Source: Bacteroides sp. AN502(2024) (GTDB lineage Bacteria > Bacteroidota > Bacteroidia > Bacteroidales > Bacteroidaceae). Taken from it: a stretch of DNA of 64,000 nt. The DNA lies in contig NZ_JBGFSP010000003.1 in the NCBI RefSeq assembly GCF_041227145.1, positions 2,108,001 to 2,172,000 of the forward strand. The letters are read 5' to 3'. The notes under the pieces are model-generated. The model had not been told where the DNA came from, made no database searches, and saw only the letters and a list, made by a program, of their open reading frames with translations. Both the position numbers and the translations under genes were made by a program. This document shows positions 17,758-27,769 of this stretch, in pieces. Within the stretch, counting starts at the first letter, position 1. Each line of letters starts with the position of its first letter.

Positions 17758-20700
17758 ATGAAAGTGAGAATTTTATGGTTAATCGCTTTTTTGTCGTTTA
17801 CCATTCAACTGTTTGCTCAACAAAAAGTAACAGTGAAAGGTAAGATAACTGATGAACATAATGAGCCTGTTATTGGGGCTAATATAATGGAGAAAGGTAC
17901 AACGAATGGAGTTATTTCTGATTTTGACGGATTTTTTACTTTAAATGTGTCTTCCGGAGCTACTCTTGTTGTATCATATATAGGATTTGTTCAGCAAGAA
18001 ATTCCTGTCAAAGACAAACGTGATTTTGTGATTCGTTTGGCAGAAGACTCGGAAATTTTGAATGAAGTCGTTGTGATTGGCTATGGTAGTGCTCGTAAAA
18101 GAGACTTGACTGGTGCGGTAATGCAAGTAAAATCTGCACAGCTGGAAAATGAAAGTCCTTCCTCTATGCAAGATTTATTAAGAGCGAATGTTCCAGGATT
18201 GAGTGTTGGCTTTAGTGCAGGTCCCAAACCGGGTGGAAGTCTTTTGATTCGTGGAAAGAACTCAATTAATGCTGGAACTAATCCGTTGATTGTATTGGAT
18301 GGAGTTATATATCCGGGTGACTTGGCCGATATTAATCCGAATGATATAGAACAAATCGATGTGTTGAAGGATGCTAGTTCTGCTGCTATTTACGGAGCGC
18401 GTTCTGCTAGTGGAGTTATTATCATAACTACAAAGATGGGTAAAAGTGAAAAACCGACAATTAGTTTTGATGTTTCTATAGGTGTAGCTACTCAGGCTAT
18501 AGTTCCCGAAGTATATCAGGGAGATGAATTTACTGCTTGGAGGACGGATGTCTTTAATAGTGCAAATCCGAACCATAGGCCTTATGAATTTAATGACCCT
18601 CGTAAATTGCCCGCAGATATTTCTATTGAAGATTGGATGAAATATGATAATTCGACGGGAGATCCTGTAGAGACTTGGTTGCGTCGAATTGGCTTTAAAA
18701 ACTTGGAAATACAGAATTATTTGGATGGTAAATCTGTAGATTGGGCCGATATGGTTTTTCAGAATGCTCTTCGTCAGGATTATAATGCAAGTATCTCAGG
18801 AAAGACAAAAGGGGTAAATTATTATTGGTCTATGGGATGGACAGATAATGAGGGCATTATTGTAAATAACGGATATAAATCATTTAAGACTCGTTTAAAC
18901 TTGGATGCCAAAATAAGTAAGTTTTTGACTGTGGGATTAAATGCGCAATTTGTACAACGTGATGCCAGTGCTATTGGAGCGGATTGGGTTCAGTTCCAAA
19001 AACTGACCCCTTATGGAAGTCCTACCAATGAAGATGGATCAATGAAACTGAATCCGGGAGATGATACATCAGCGAAACATCCTTTGATCGATTCTTATTA
19101 TACAGATAAGAGAAATGTGATAAATAATTTGAATGCTAATATTTATGCTAAGGTGTCTTTGCCCTTTAATATATCTTATCAGATGAATTTCTCTCCACGA
19201 TATGAGTGGGCTACAGATTATGTACATAAATCCTCGGAACATCCAAGTTGGAAAGATTTTAGAGGTTCTGCCTCACGAACTTTTAGAAATGATTTTCTAT
19301 GGCAACTTGACAACATAGTAAAGTGGAAACAAACTTTCGCTAAAGTACATGACGTGGATTTCACTTTTTTATTTAATGCGGAGAAGTTTCAAAGATGGAG
19401 TGATGACATGAATAATGAAGGGTTTGATCCTAATGATGATCTTGGATATCATTATATGAAAGGTGGAATATTGCCTACAATTAGTAGTAATGATGAATAT
19501 AGAACCGGTGATGCATTGATGGCTCGTTTGTTTTATTCGTATGACAACCATTATATGATTACCAGTACAGTTCGGAGAGATGGTTATTCTGCATTTGGAC
19601 AAAAAAATCCTCGGGCGGTATTCCCCTCAGTTGCTGTCGGATGGGTATTCTCTGATGAGTCCTTTTTGAAGAAGTTAAATTGGTTGGATTATGGAAAGTT
19701 AAGATTTTCATGGGGATTAAATGGTAACAGAGACATTGGGGTTTATAGGGCTTTAGCCAGAATGGGTAATAGTAAATATATGTATGTAAGTCCGGATGGA
19801 AAGGTTTATAATGGGTCCTATCTATATGTGAATTCTTTGGCTAATAAAGAATTAAAATGGGAACATACGGCTTCATTCAACTTAGGATTGGATTTTTCTA
19901 TATTTAATGAACGATTAAAAGGAAATATCGATATTTATAAAGCTAACACGAAAGACCTTCTTATTGAGCGTACACTACCCGACTTGATCGGATTCAGTTC
20001 AGTGATGTCCAATTTAGGTGAAGTGGAGAATAAAGGTATTGAACTAAGCCTGACATCGAAGAATATTGATACAAAAAATTTTGCATGGAGTTCAACATTC
20101 AATTTTACTTTGAACAAAAATAAGATTGTTCACCTATACGGAGATATGGTTGATGTTTTAGATGAGAATGGGAACGTAGTAGGACAGAAAGAGGCTGACG
20201 ATATTAAGAATAAATGGTTTATAGGTAAGTCTTTGGATGAAATATGGGGATTAGAAGTTATTGGAGTTTGGCAGCAGGATGAAACGGAAGAAGCAAAAAA
20301 GTATGGTGTGGCTCCTGGTGATTTTAAGTTGAGGGATGTTGATGGAAACGGACAGTATACAGATGAGGATAAAGTATTCCAAGGGACAACTAGCCCGAAA
20401 TTTACATGGACATTGCGCAATGATTTCAAGATATATAAGAATATAGATGTTTCTTTCATGTTGTATTCTCTTTGGGGACATAAAGGTACATATGATGTAG
20501 CTAAGCATAGTGGAACCACGGTATATAATGATAGACAGAATGCTTACAAGTTACCATACTGGACTCCGGAAAATCCGACCAATGAGTGGGCAAGAATTGA
20601 TTCTAGTACAGGAGGAAACAGTTTCTCTGTGTATCGAAAAAAATCATTTATTCGATTGGATAATATATCTATCGGATACAATGTTCCATCACGTTGGATT

Positions 20701-20844
20701 ACTAAATTGGGATTAGGCTCATTGAGAGTTTATGCTAATGTAAGAAATGTAGCGGTTTGGGCTCCAGATTTTAAACTTTGGGATCCGGAAAATAGTAGTC
20801 CTACTCCTCGTACGTATACTTTTGGTATTAATGTGACTATGTAA
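17758..20844 (+). CDS. SusC2, TonB-dependent outer-membrane glycan importer
   Basis: A SusC-type transporter of 1028 residues from ATG 17758 (MKVRILWLIAF); an in-frame ATG at 17740 adds six residues. It has a carboxypeptidase-D-like domain (GKITDEHNEPVIGANIMEKG), a TonB box (LNEVVVIGYG), a plug with IYGARSASGVIIITTKMG, and a barrel ending in FGINVTM. It pairs with SusD2, 22 bp downstream. Its placement inside operon A2 rather than at its head is less usual, and gives this locus a second import route besides SusC1D1. Confidence 0.93.
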   Translation: MKVRILWLIAFLSFTIQLFAQQKVTVKGKITDEHNEPVIGANIMEKGTTNGVISDFDGFFTLNVSSGATLVVSYIGFVQQEIPVKDKRDFVIRLAEDSEILNEVVVIGYGSARKRDLTGAVMQVKSAQLENESPSSMQDLLRANVPGLSVGFSAGPKPGGSLLIRGKNSINAGTNPLIVLDGVIYPGDLADINPNDIEQIDVLKDASSAAIYGARSASGVIIITTKMGKSEKPTISFDVSIGVATQAIVPEVYQGDEFTAWRTDVFNSANPNHRPYEFNDPRKLPADISIEDWMKYDNSTGDPVETWLRRIGFKNLEIQNYLDGKSVDWADMVFQNALRQDYNASISGKTKGVNYYWSMGWTDNEGIIVNNGYKSFKTRLNLDAKISKFLTVGLNAQFVQRDASAIGADWVQFQKLTPYGSPTNEDGSMKLNPGDDTSAKHPLIDSYYTDKRNVINNLNANIYAKVSLPFNISYQMNFSPRYEWATDYVHKSSEHPSWKDFRGSASRTFRNDFLWQLDNIVKWKQTFAKVHDVDFTFLFNAEKFQRWSDDMNNEGFDPNDDLGYHYMKGGILPTISSNDEYRTGDALMARLFYSYDNHYMITSTVRRDGYSAFGQKNPRAVFPSVAVGWVFSDESFLKKLNWLDYGKLRFSWGLNGNRDIGVYRALARMGNSKYMYVSPDGKVYNGSYLYVNSLANKELKWEHTASFNLGLDFSIFNERLKGNIDIYKANTKDLLIERTLPDLIGFSSVMSNLGEVENKGIELSLTSKNIDTKNFAWSSTFNFTLNKNKIVHLYGDMVDVLDENGNVVGQKEADDIKNKWFIGKSLDEIWGLEVIGVWQQDETEEAKKYGVAPGDFKLRDVDGNGQYTDEDKVFQGTTSPKFTWTLRNDFKIYKNIDVSFMLYSLWGHKGTYDVAKHSGTTVYNDRQNAYKLPYWTPENPTNEWARIDSSTGGNSFSVYRKKSFIRLDNISIGYNVPSRWITKLGLGSLRVYANVRNVAVWAPDFKLWDPENSSPTPRTYTFGINVTM

Positions 20845-20866
20845 TTAACTTTTAAGAATTAATGTT

Positions 20867-22717
20867 ATGAATAATATTTGCAAATTAGTGATAATAGGAT
20901 CTGTTGCGATAACTCTCTCGAGTTGTGAGGACAGCTGGTTGGAACCTAAACCTCTTTCGTTTTATTCTCCGGAAAATACTCTGGTGGATGCTAAAGGTAT
21001 GTGGGCTGCACTTGGTACTTGTGAGAAAAGGATTAAAGCGGAGTTTTATGGAGATGGACCTGCCATTATTACTGAACATATTTTTTCTGAGGTAGCTATT
21101 GAAGGAACTACGGACAAAACAAGTGTTGCCCAAGATCTAAATGCGGTTATTACGCCTGATAAAAATTTGAATAGTCCTAATGCCAATAGAGTAGGATGGT
21201 ATTGGAATGAAGCGTATGATAATATTAGGTATGCTAATACTGTGATTACACGTATTGATGAAGCAACTTACTCGTCTGAACAGGAGAAGAACGAGATATT
21301 GGCTACTGCTTATTTCTTTAGAGCTTATCACTATTACCGTTTGATAAATCAATTTGGTGATGTGCCTTTACTATTGAAAGAATTTACAGAAGCGAAACTC
21401 GACTTTTATACAACGAAGCGTGAGGTTATTTTAAATAAAATGATAGATGATATGAAGTTTGCTTGTCAATGGATGCCTGAGGTGGTCGATAGAGGAAAAG
21501 CTCCACGTGCAGCAGGCTATCATTTGTTGGCTAAGTTATATTTGGCTGCCGGTTTGTTTGATGAAGCCATAACAGTAGCTACGGCTGTAATAAGTGATCC
21601 GCGTTATGAATTGATGAAAAATAGATTCGGAGCAGAAAAGGCTGATGCTACTAAAAATGTGATTTGGGATTTACATCGCCCTGAAAATAAGGCATTGGTA
21701 GAAAATAAAGAGACTATTTTGTTGGTTATTGACAGATATCTTGTAGAAGGAAGCCAAGGCGATGGAATTAGAACGATGAGAAATGCAGTTCCTTATTATG
21801 GAAATACGAAGAATGCTATATTAACTCCTGATGGTAAACAGGGAGTAACAGATAAAAAAGATCCCAAAGGAACAGTCAAAATTTCACTAGTTAAAAAGTA
21901 TGGACGTGGAATCGGACGCTGTCGGGGAACTGCTTATTCTACCCAGTATATTTGGGATGATCCGAATGATTTACGTCATGCAAAAGGAAATTGGATGAAT
22001 ATGGAGGATTTAATATATAATGAACCTAAGTTGGAAGGGAAAAATAAATATTATGGTAAACCTTTGCAGCTTTATGGAGAGACTGGACAGCTGTTGTGTA
22101 AAGATACAATTCGTAGTTGGTTTGGCTGGCCGCATTACAAGTTGTTTATACCGGATCCGGACAGAGTAGAACAACCGGAAGGTGGTAATACAGACTGGTA
22201 TGTATATCGTTTGGCGGAAACTTATTTGTTGCGTGCAGAGGCTTATTGTTGGAAAGGCGATGCTGCCAGTTTGCAGAAAGCGGCAGATGATGTGAATGAA
22301 GTAAGAAATAGAGCGGGTGCGGGTGATTTGGCGGCATCTGATGTGAATATTGGAACAATCTTGGATGAACGTGCGAGAGAGTTATATTATGAAGAACCTA
22401 GAAAAACAGAGTTGACTCGTATTGCTTATATTTTTGCACAAACGGGAAAACCCTCTTATACAGGTAAGGTCTATAAGATGGATAATTTCTCAGAAGATAA
22501 TTTCTTTTATGATAGAATTATGGAGTCTACCGATTTTTATAATAAAGGAGTTAAAACTATCTCTAATGTGGAATTTACAATGAGTCCGTATCATGTCTTA
22601 TGGCCTATTCCTGCATCTACGATTAATTCTAATACCAAAGGGCATATTAATCAGAATAAGGGATATGCAGGATCTGAAAATAATATTCCTCCTTTGGAAA
22701 CAATAGAAGCTAATTAA
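20867..22717 (+). CDS. SusD2, surface glycan-binding lipoprotein
   Basis: A 616-residue SusD/RagB lipoprotein (signal VAITLSSC, then [18 protein letters not shown]). The N-terminal helical repeats ([24 protein letters not shown]) and the C-terminal [20 protein letters not shown] region, a variant of the usual RxxELxxEGxRxxDLxRW motif, are clear. It caps SusC2. A perfect stem-loop lies immediately after its stop codon (22732-22768) and may set the ratio of transporter to enzyme mRNA. Confidence 0.92.
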   Translation: MNNICKLVIIGSVAITLSSCEDSWLEPKPLSFYSPENTLVDAKGMWAALGTCEKRIKAEFYGDGPAIITEHIFSEVAIEGTTDKTSVAQDLNAVITPDKNLNSPNANRVGWYWNEAYDNIRYANTVITRIDEATYSSEQEKNEILATAYFFRAYHYYRLINQFGDVPLLLKEFTEAKLDFYTTKREVILNKMIDDMKFACQWMPEVVDRGKAPRAAGYHLLAKLYLAAGLFDEAITVATAVISDPRYELMKNRFGAEKADATKNVIWDLHRPENKALVENKETILLVIDRYLVEGSQGDGIRTMRNAVPYYGNTKNAILTPDGKQGVTDKKDPKGTVKISLVKKYGRGIGRCRGTAYSTQYIWDDPNDLRHAKGNWMNMEDLIYNEPKLEGKNKYYGKPLQLYGETGQLLCKDTIRSWFGWPHYKLFIPDPDRVEQPEGGNTDWYVYRLAETYLLRAEAYCWKGDAASLQKAADDVNEVRNRAGAGDLAASDVNIGTILDERARELYYEEPRKTELTRIAYIFAQTGKPSYTGKVYKMDNFSEDNFFYDRIMESTDFYNKGVKTISNVEFTMSPYHVLWPIPASTINSNTKGHINQNKGYAGSENNIPPLETIEAN

Positions 22718-22731
22718 TTTATTTAGATAAA

Positions 22732-22768
22732 ATCTCAGTATCTTTGGTGTGACTGAAGATACTGAGAT
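22732..22768 (+). promoter_or_regulatory. Perfect stem-loop between susD2 and the enzyme genes
   Basis: ATCTCAGTATCT (22732-22743) pairs exactly with AGATACTGAGAT (22757-22768) across a 13-nt loop. No T run follows, so it is more likely an mRNA 3'-end stabiliser, processing or attenuation element than a full terminator. A similar element follows susD3 (50894-50934). Confidence 0.6.
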
Positions 22769-22785
22769 CTAATAATTATAAAATT

Positions 22786-24024
22786 ATGAATAATAGAAAT
22801 CATAGAATATTCCTCTTTTTTCTGGCATTTTCTCTTTGGGTAAATGAAGGTAATGCTTTTGCAAAGAAAAGTAAGGATCGTGAGTATTGGGTGCAAACAA
22901 TGATTAAGATCATTGATCCGCTATATACAAATTTAAGTCAGAATACTTTGAGGAAAAACATGCCTGTTGAAACTTTTGATGGATTAAACAATGGCAATAC
23001 AAGAAAGAATGTGACGCATTTGGAAGCTTTAGGACGTTCTTTTAATGGTATTTCTGCATGGTTGAATTTACCTCCTGATGATACGGAAGAAGGTCAGCTT
23101 CGTGCTAAATATACCAATTTAGTAGTGAAATCTATAGCTAATGCTGTAAACCCAGAATCACCTGATTATATGCGTTTTGATGGGCCTGGAGGACAGCCGT
23201 TGGTTGATGCTGCGTTTTTTGCACAAGGCTTGTTACGTTCTAAGGATCAGATTTGGCCGAAGTTAGATAAAATGACCCAAGAGAGAATTATTAAGGAATT
23301 GAAAGCTTCGCGTAGAATCAAGGCTTCAGAGTCTAATTGGTTGATGTTCTCTGCTACTATTGAGGCGGCCTTATTGGAGTTTACGGGTGAATGTGAATTG
23401 AAACCAATTCATTATGCGTTAAAAAGACATAAAGAATGGTATAAAGGAGATGGCTGGTATGGTGACGGGCGTAATTTTCATTTGGATTATTACAACAGTT
23501 ATGTGATTCAACCCATGTTGATAGATGTACTGGCGGTCATGAAAAAACATAAAGTGGAAGGGGCTGATTTTTATGATGTACAGTTACAACGACTGATCCG
23601 TTATGCTGATCAACAAGAAAAGATGATATCTCCGGAAGGAACTTATCCTGTATTGGGAAGATCAATGGGGTATCGTTTTGGGGCTTTTCAGGTATTAGCT
23701 CAGGTGTCTTGGATGAAATTATTGCCTGAACATATCAAACCGGCACAAGTGCGTTGCGCTCTAACTAAGGTTATGAAAAGACAATTAGCCAGAGGTACAT
23801 TTGATAAGGATGGATGGCTGAATTTGGGATTCTGTGGGCATCAGCCCGAGATTGCCGACAGATATGTATCTACTGGCAGTAATTATTTGTGTACTTTTAT
23901 TTTCTTGCCTTTGGGTTTACAGGTGGATGATGAATTCTGGACAGCCAAGCCTGAGAAATGGTCTTCGGTTAAAATATGGAGCGGAAGTCGTGATATAAAG
24001 AAAGATGGTTCTATTAGAAACTAG
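22786..24024 (+). CDS. DUF2264 protein, probable exo-glycosidase of the alpha/alpha-barrel type
   Basis: A 412-residue secreted protein (signal peptide ending about EGNAFA). Conserved stretches THLEALGRSFNGISAWL, YKGDGWYGDGRNFHLDYYNS and SNWLMFSATIEAALLEF are typical of the DUF2264 family. From memory some members have been placed in a recent CAZy family as beta-glucuronidases (GH154), so removal of a terminal uronic acid is plausible here, next to GH105, GH88 and a sulfatase. The catalytic residues are not established; D and E residues in the GDGW...GDGRNFHLD stretch are candidates. It lies between two stem-loops. Confidence 0.7.
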   Translation: MNNRNHRIFLFFLAFSLWVNEGNAFAKKSKDREYWVQTMIKIIDPLYTNLSQNTLRKNMPVETFDGLNNGNTRKNVTHLEALGRSFNGISAWLNLPPDDTEEGQLRAKYTNLVVKSIANAVNPESPDYMRFDGPGGQPLVDAAFFAQGLLRSKDQIWPKLDKMTQERIIKELKASRRIKASESNWLMFSATIEAALLEFTGECELKPIHYALKRHKEWYKGDGWYGDGRNFHLDYYNSYVIQPMLIDVLAVMKKHKVEGADFYDVQLQRLIRYADQQEKMISPEGTYPVLGRSMGYRFGAFQVLAQVSWMKLLPEHIKPAQVRCALTKVMKRQLARGTFDKDGWLNLGFCGHQPEIADRYVSTGSNYLCTFIFLPLGLQVDDEFWTAKPEKWSSVKIWSGSRDIKKDGSIRN

Positions 24025-24035
24025 AATTAAATCTC

Positions 24036-24078
24036 GAAGGTATGTTCTATTTAAGCAAAAATAGCGCGACATACCTTC
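24036..24078 (+). promoter_or_regulatory. Intergenic stem-loop in operon A2
   Basis: GAAGGTATGT (24036-24045) pairs exactly with ACATACCTTC (24069-24078), and an inner CTATTT/AAATAG stem can form within the loop. There is no downstream T run. It lies 16 bp before the metallophosphoesterase start and could regulate mRNA stability or translation. Confidence 0.5.
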
Positions 24079-24094
24079 AAATGAGTTGAATATT

Positions 24095-25069
24095 ATGAGA
24101 AAACATTTGAGATTGACAGCTTTATTGGTTACAACAATTCTGGTATTGTCAAGTTGCAGTACACAGAAACAGGTCAGATTGGTTTTATTGCCGGATATAC
24201 AAACTTATTCACGACTTTATCCGGACATTCTGAGGTCGCAGATCCAGTGGGCGGTGGAACATGCAGATAGTATTGATTTTGTTTTGCAGCAAGGGGATAT
24301 GACGGATCACAATATTGATAAAGAGTGGACGGTGGCAGCTTCTACCTTGAATATGATGGATGATAAAGTTCCTTATGTTTTTGTTATGGGAAATCACGAT
24401 TTGGGAAAAAATTCGAATAAAAGAGATTCCCAGCTGTTTAATAAATATTTCCCTTATGCAAAATACAGTAAGATGAAGAATTTTGGAGGTGCATTTGAAG
24501 AAGGGAAAATGGATAATGTATGGTATACTTTCAAGGCTGCCGGAATAAAATGGTTAATTCTTTGTTTGGAGTTTGGACCTCGTAATAATGTACTTGATTG
24601 GGCCGGAGAGGTTGCGAAGAAACATCCGCACCATAAGGTGATTATTAATACGCATGCGTATATGTATTCAGACGATACACGTATGGGAGAAGGAGACCGT
24701 TGGTTGCCTCAGAAATATGGTTTGGGAAAGGATATCGGTGAGAATGCGGTGAATAATGGTGAGCAAATGTGGGATAAGTTGGTGAGTAAATATCCCAATA
24801 TTCTCTTTGTCTTTAGTGGACATGTTTTGAATAGCGGTGTTGGAACGTTGGTTAGTATAGGTGAACAAGGTAATAAGGTATATCAGATGTTGGCTAACTT
24901 TCAGGATGGAGTGAAAGGAACGAATAGAGGACAAACCGGTTTTTTACGTATTGTAGATATAGATGTGAAAAAGAAACAGGTAAAAGTGGACACTTATTCT
25001 CCTTATTTGAAAGAATATAAGACTGATGCTAAGAATAGATTCTCATTTGAGAGAGTTGATTTTAAATAA
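24095..25069 (+). CDS. Calcineurin-like metallophosphoesterase lipoprotein
   Basis: A 324-residue lipoprotein (signal LVLSSC) with the metal-binding motifs of the family in order: LLPDIQTYS, QQGDMTDH, VMGNHDLG, INTHAYMYSDD and FSGHVL. ATG 24095 is chosen over the in-frame TTG at 24086. Such enzymes cleave phosphomonoesters or diesters using two metal ions. Located in the periplasm or outer membrane within a glycan locus, it could remove a phosphate substituent from the glycan or act on a phosphorylated product; this is inference. It lies directly upstream of a sulfatase gene (29 bp). Confidence 0.82.
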   Translation: MRKHLRLTALLVTTILVLSSCSTQKQVRLVLLPDIQTYSRLYPDILRSQIQWAVEHADSIDFVLQQGDMTDHNIDKEWTVAASTLNMMDDKVPYVFVMGNHDLGKNSNKRDSQLFNKYFPYAKYSKMKNFGGAFEEGKMDNVWYTFKAAGIKWLILCLEFGPRNNVLDWAGEVAKKHPHHKVIINTHAYMYSDDTRMGEGDRWLPQKYGLGKDIGENAVNNGEQMWDKLVSKYPNILFVFSGHVLNSGVGTLVSIGEQGNKVYQMLANFQDGVKGTNRGQTGFLRIVDIDVKKKQVKVDTYSPYLKEYKTDAKNRFSFERVDFK

Positions 25070-25098
25070 TCTGGTTTTACATTCCAAAGGATATAGCC

Positions 25099-26529
25099 AT
25101 GAGCAGCATTCAATCATTTTATTTTGTATGTGTGATTACTTTGCTTTCTTCTGCCCGTGTTTATGGACAGAAGAAGGGCAAGATGAATGTTTTATTTATC
25201 ATTGCTGATGATATGCGGCCTGAATTGGGGTGTTACGGAATAGAGGATATTGTGACTCCTCACATTGATAGATTGGCAGAGCAGGCTACGGTCTTTCAAA
25301 ATGCATATTGTAATATTCCTGTGAGCGGGGCTTCCAGAGCGAGTCTATTTACAGGAGTATATCCTTGTTATCCGGAACGTTTTACTGCTTTCGATGCTAA
25401 TGCAGAGAAAGATTGTCCAAATGCACTTTCGCTTCCGGAGTGTTTTAAGAAAAGTGGATATTATGTTATTTCTAATGGAAAAGTTTTCCATAATATAACC
25501 GATCATGCCCGTAGTTGGTCAGAATATCCGTGGAGAGTATATCCTGATGGTTACGGTAAGGATTGGGCTGAATATAATAAGTGGGAATTGTGGCAGAACG
25601 AAGAGTCTTCCCGTTATATCCACCCTAAGACTTTGCGAGGACCGTTCTGTGAATTGGCTGATGTTTCGGATACAACTTATATTGATGGTAGAGTAGCGCA
25701 GAAGACGATTGCAGATTTAAGGAGATTGAAAGAGATGAAAGTACCTTTCTTCTTGGCATGTGGTTTCTGGAAGCCACATTTGCCGTTCAATGCTCCTAAG
25801 AAATATTGGGATTTATATCAAAGGGAGAAGATTCAGTTGGCATCGAATTCTTATCGATCGAAAGCATTGCCGAAGCAGGTTACTTCCTCCGGTGAGATTC
25901 GTGGATATGGGAAATTTACGACAACAAAGGATGAGGCTTTTCAGCGAGAGGCAAAGCACGGTTATTATGCATGTGTGAGTTACATAGATGCGCAGATCGG
26001 TTTAGTACTTGATGAACTTGAACGTTTGGGATTGGCAGAGAGTACGATATTAGTGATATTAGGAGATCATGGCTGGCATTTGGGTGAACATGGTTTCTGG
26101 GGAAAACATAACCTGATGAATCATGCGACCCGTGCTCCATTGATTGTCCGTGTGCCTCATTGTAAAGGTGGAAAAGCTGGGGGAGTTGTAGAATTTGTGG
26201 ATATTTATCCCACATTGTGTGAGTTGTGTAAAGTTCCGGTTCCTGAGGGGCAATTACAGGGAAAAAGCTTTGTTCCTATTCTGCAGGATAGTGAGAAGAG
26301 GATAAAAGAATACGCTTTTGTTCAATGGCAAGGTGGGTATAATATTGTTTCGGAGCGATATAGCAGTGCTATATGGTTGAAAGGTGATTCTGTTGTAGGC
26401 CGGATGGTGTTTGAACGCCAATCGGATGTTGCAGAGAATGAAAACAAAGTGGGTTCTGCCCCATTAAGTGAAGAGATAAAAGAACTGGAAACTCAGATAA
26501 GAATAAAAAAACGTCAATTAGAAAAATAA
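25099..26529 (+). CDS. Ser-type S1 family sulfatase (iduronate-sulfatase-like)
   Basis: A 476-residue exported sulfatase. The formylglycine site is the serine version, S76 in PVSGASRASLFTG, so it needs an anaerobic sulfatase-maturating enzyme that is not encoded in this window. Other family marks are LFIIADDMRPELGCYG (metal-binding DD), FWKPHLPFNAPKKY and LGDHGWHLGEHGFWGKH. The WKPHLPF and HGWHLGEHG patterns resemble iduronate-2-sulfatase-like members (S1_7), which act on sulfated uronates or on rhamnose in ulvan-type glycans. The C-terminus ends in a charged helix (EEIKELETQIRIKKRQLEK). Part of operon A2. Confidence 0.88.
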   Translation: MSSIQSFYFVCVITLLSSARVYGQKKGKMNVLFIIADDMRPELGCYGIEDIVTPHIDRLAEQATVFQNAYCNIPVSGASRASLFTGVYPCYPERFTAFDANAEKDCPNALSLPECFKKSGYYVISNGKVFHNITDHARSWSEYPWRVYPDGYGKDWAEYNKWELWQNEESSRYIHPKTLRGPFCELADVSDTTYIDGRVAQKTIADLRRLKEMKVPFFLACGFWKPHLPFNAPKKYWDLYQREKIQLASNSYRSKALPKQVTSSGEIRGYGKFTTTKDEAFQREAKHGYYACVSYIDAQIGLVLDELERLGLAESTILVILGDHGWHLGEHGFWGKHNLMNHATRAPLIVRVPHCKGGKAGGVVEFVDIYPTLCELCKVPVPEGQLQGKSFVPILQDSEKRIKEYAFVQWQGGYNIVSERYSSAIWLKGDSVVGRMVFERQSDVAENENKVGSAPLSEEIKELETQIRIKKRQLEK

Positions 26530-26546
26530 TTTTAAAGAATATATAA

Positions 26547-27755
26547 ATGAAAGTAGGTTCATCTATTATTGCATTTGGGGGACTGATGGCAGTTTGTAGT
26601 TGTTCGATTCCCAAAAGCGAAATGAGTACTCTTGTGAATAATAGTTTGCAAATAGCGACTGTTCAATCAAAGTTTATGGCTGAGAATTTATTGAATGAAG
26701 AGGAGAAACTGCCACGTACTATTGGTAAGGATGGTAAACTGATGACTTCAAAGGCCAAATGGTGGACAAGTGGTTTTTTCCCTGGGGTATTATGGTATTT
26801 GTATGAGGTGAATCAAGATAATTCCTTGAAAATGTATGCAGAAAACTATACCAAAAGGATAGAAAATGAGAAATACACAACAGATAATCACGATGTGGGA
26901 TTTATGTTGTATTGCAGTTTTGGTAATGGATTGCGTCTGACAAGCAATGATGAGTATAAACAGGTATTGTTGCAAGGAGCGGAATCATTGAGTACTCGTT
27001 TTCGTCCACAAGTCGGTTGCATACGTTCATGGGACTGGAATCAGAAAGTGTGGGAATATCCGGTAATTATTGATAATATGATGAATTTAGAGATGCTGAT
27101 GTGGGCTTCCAAGAATTCCGATAATCCGAAATTTGCGGAAATAGCCAAGTCACATGCAGATGTGACGATGAAGCATCATTTCCGTCCGGATTATAGCTCA
27201 TACCATGTGATTTCTTATGATACGATCTCGGGACAGCCTGAAAAGAAAAACACTTGTCAGGGATATGCTCATGAATCATGTTGGGCACGTGGTCAGGGCT
27301 GGGCATTATATGGCTATACAATGATGTATCGTGAGACCGGGGAAGAGAAATATCTGCAACATGCTACCAATGTGGCTAAATTTATTATGAATCATCCCCG
27401 TTTGCCTGAAGATAAAATTCCATATTGGGATTTTGATGCTCCTGATATTCCCAATGAACTTCGTGATGCTTCTGCAGGAGCATTAATGGCTTCGGCTTTC
27501 ATCGAACTTAGCCAGTATACTGAAGGTGACTTCTCAAAACAATGCCTTTCTGTAGCCGAAATGCAGTTGAAGACTTTATCATCACCGGAATATTTGGCTG
27601 AGCCTGGTACAAATTGTAATTTTATTCTGAAACATTCAGTAGGTAATAATCCGGGTAAGGCAGAGGTTGATGTACCGTTAACTTACGCTGATTATTATTA
27701 TGTTGAAGCTTTAGTACGTTATAAAAGAGATATTTTAAAAGAAAAACTTCATTAA
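26547..27755 (+). CDS. GH88 unsaturated glucuronyl hydrolase (PUL A copy)
   Basis: A 402-residue lipoprotein (signal ending about AVCSC). The two catalytic aspartates of the family are visible: D116 in DNHDVGFMLY and D176 in VIIDNMMNLEML, with SCWARGQGWALYGYTMMYRET and YADYYYVEALVRY. GH88 hydrates and removes 4,5-unsaturated glucuronate from lyase products. It is a paralogue of the GH88 at 49549-50838 in PUL B, with the same layout but clearly diverged. GH88 together with GH105 suggests a substrate with two kinds of uronate linkage. Confidence 0.92.
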   Translation: MKVGSSIIAFGGLMAVCSCSIPKSEMSTLVNNSLQIATVQSKFMAENLLNEEEKLPRTIGKDGKLMTSKAKWWTSGFFPGVLWYLYEVNQDNSLKMYAENYTKRIENEKYTTDNHDVGFMLYCSFGNGLRLTSNDEYKQVLLQGAESLSTRFRPQVGCIRSWDWNQKVWEYPVIIDNMMNLEMLMWASKNSDNPKFAEIAKSHADVTMKHHFRPDYSSYHVISYDTISGQPEKKNTCQGYAHESCWARGQGWALYGYTMMYRETGEEKYLQHATNVAKFIMNHPRLPEDKIPYWDFDAPDIPNELRDASAGALMASAFIELSQYTEGDFSKQCLSVAEMQLKTLSSPEYLAEPGTNCNFILKHSVGNNPGKAEVDVPLTYADYYYVEALVRYKRDILKEKLH

Positions 27756-27769
27756 AAACTTCATTTTAA

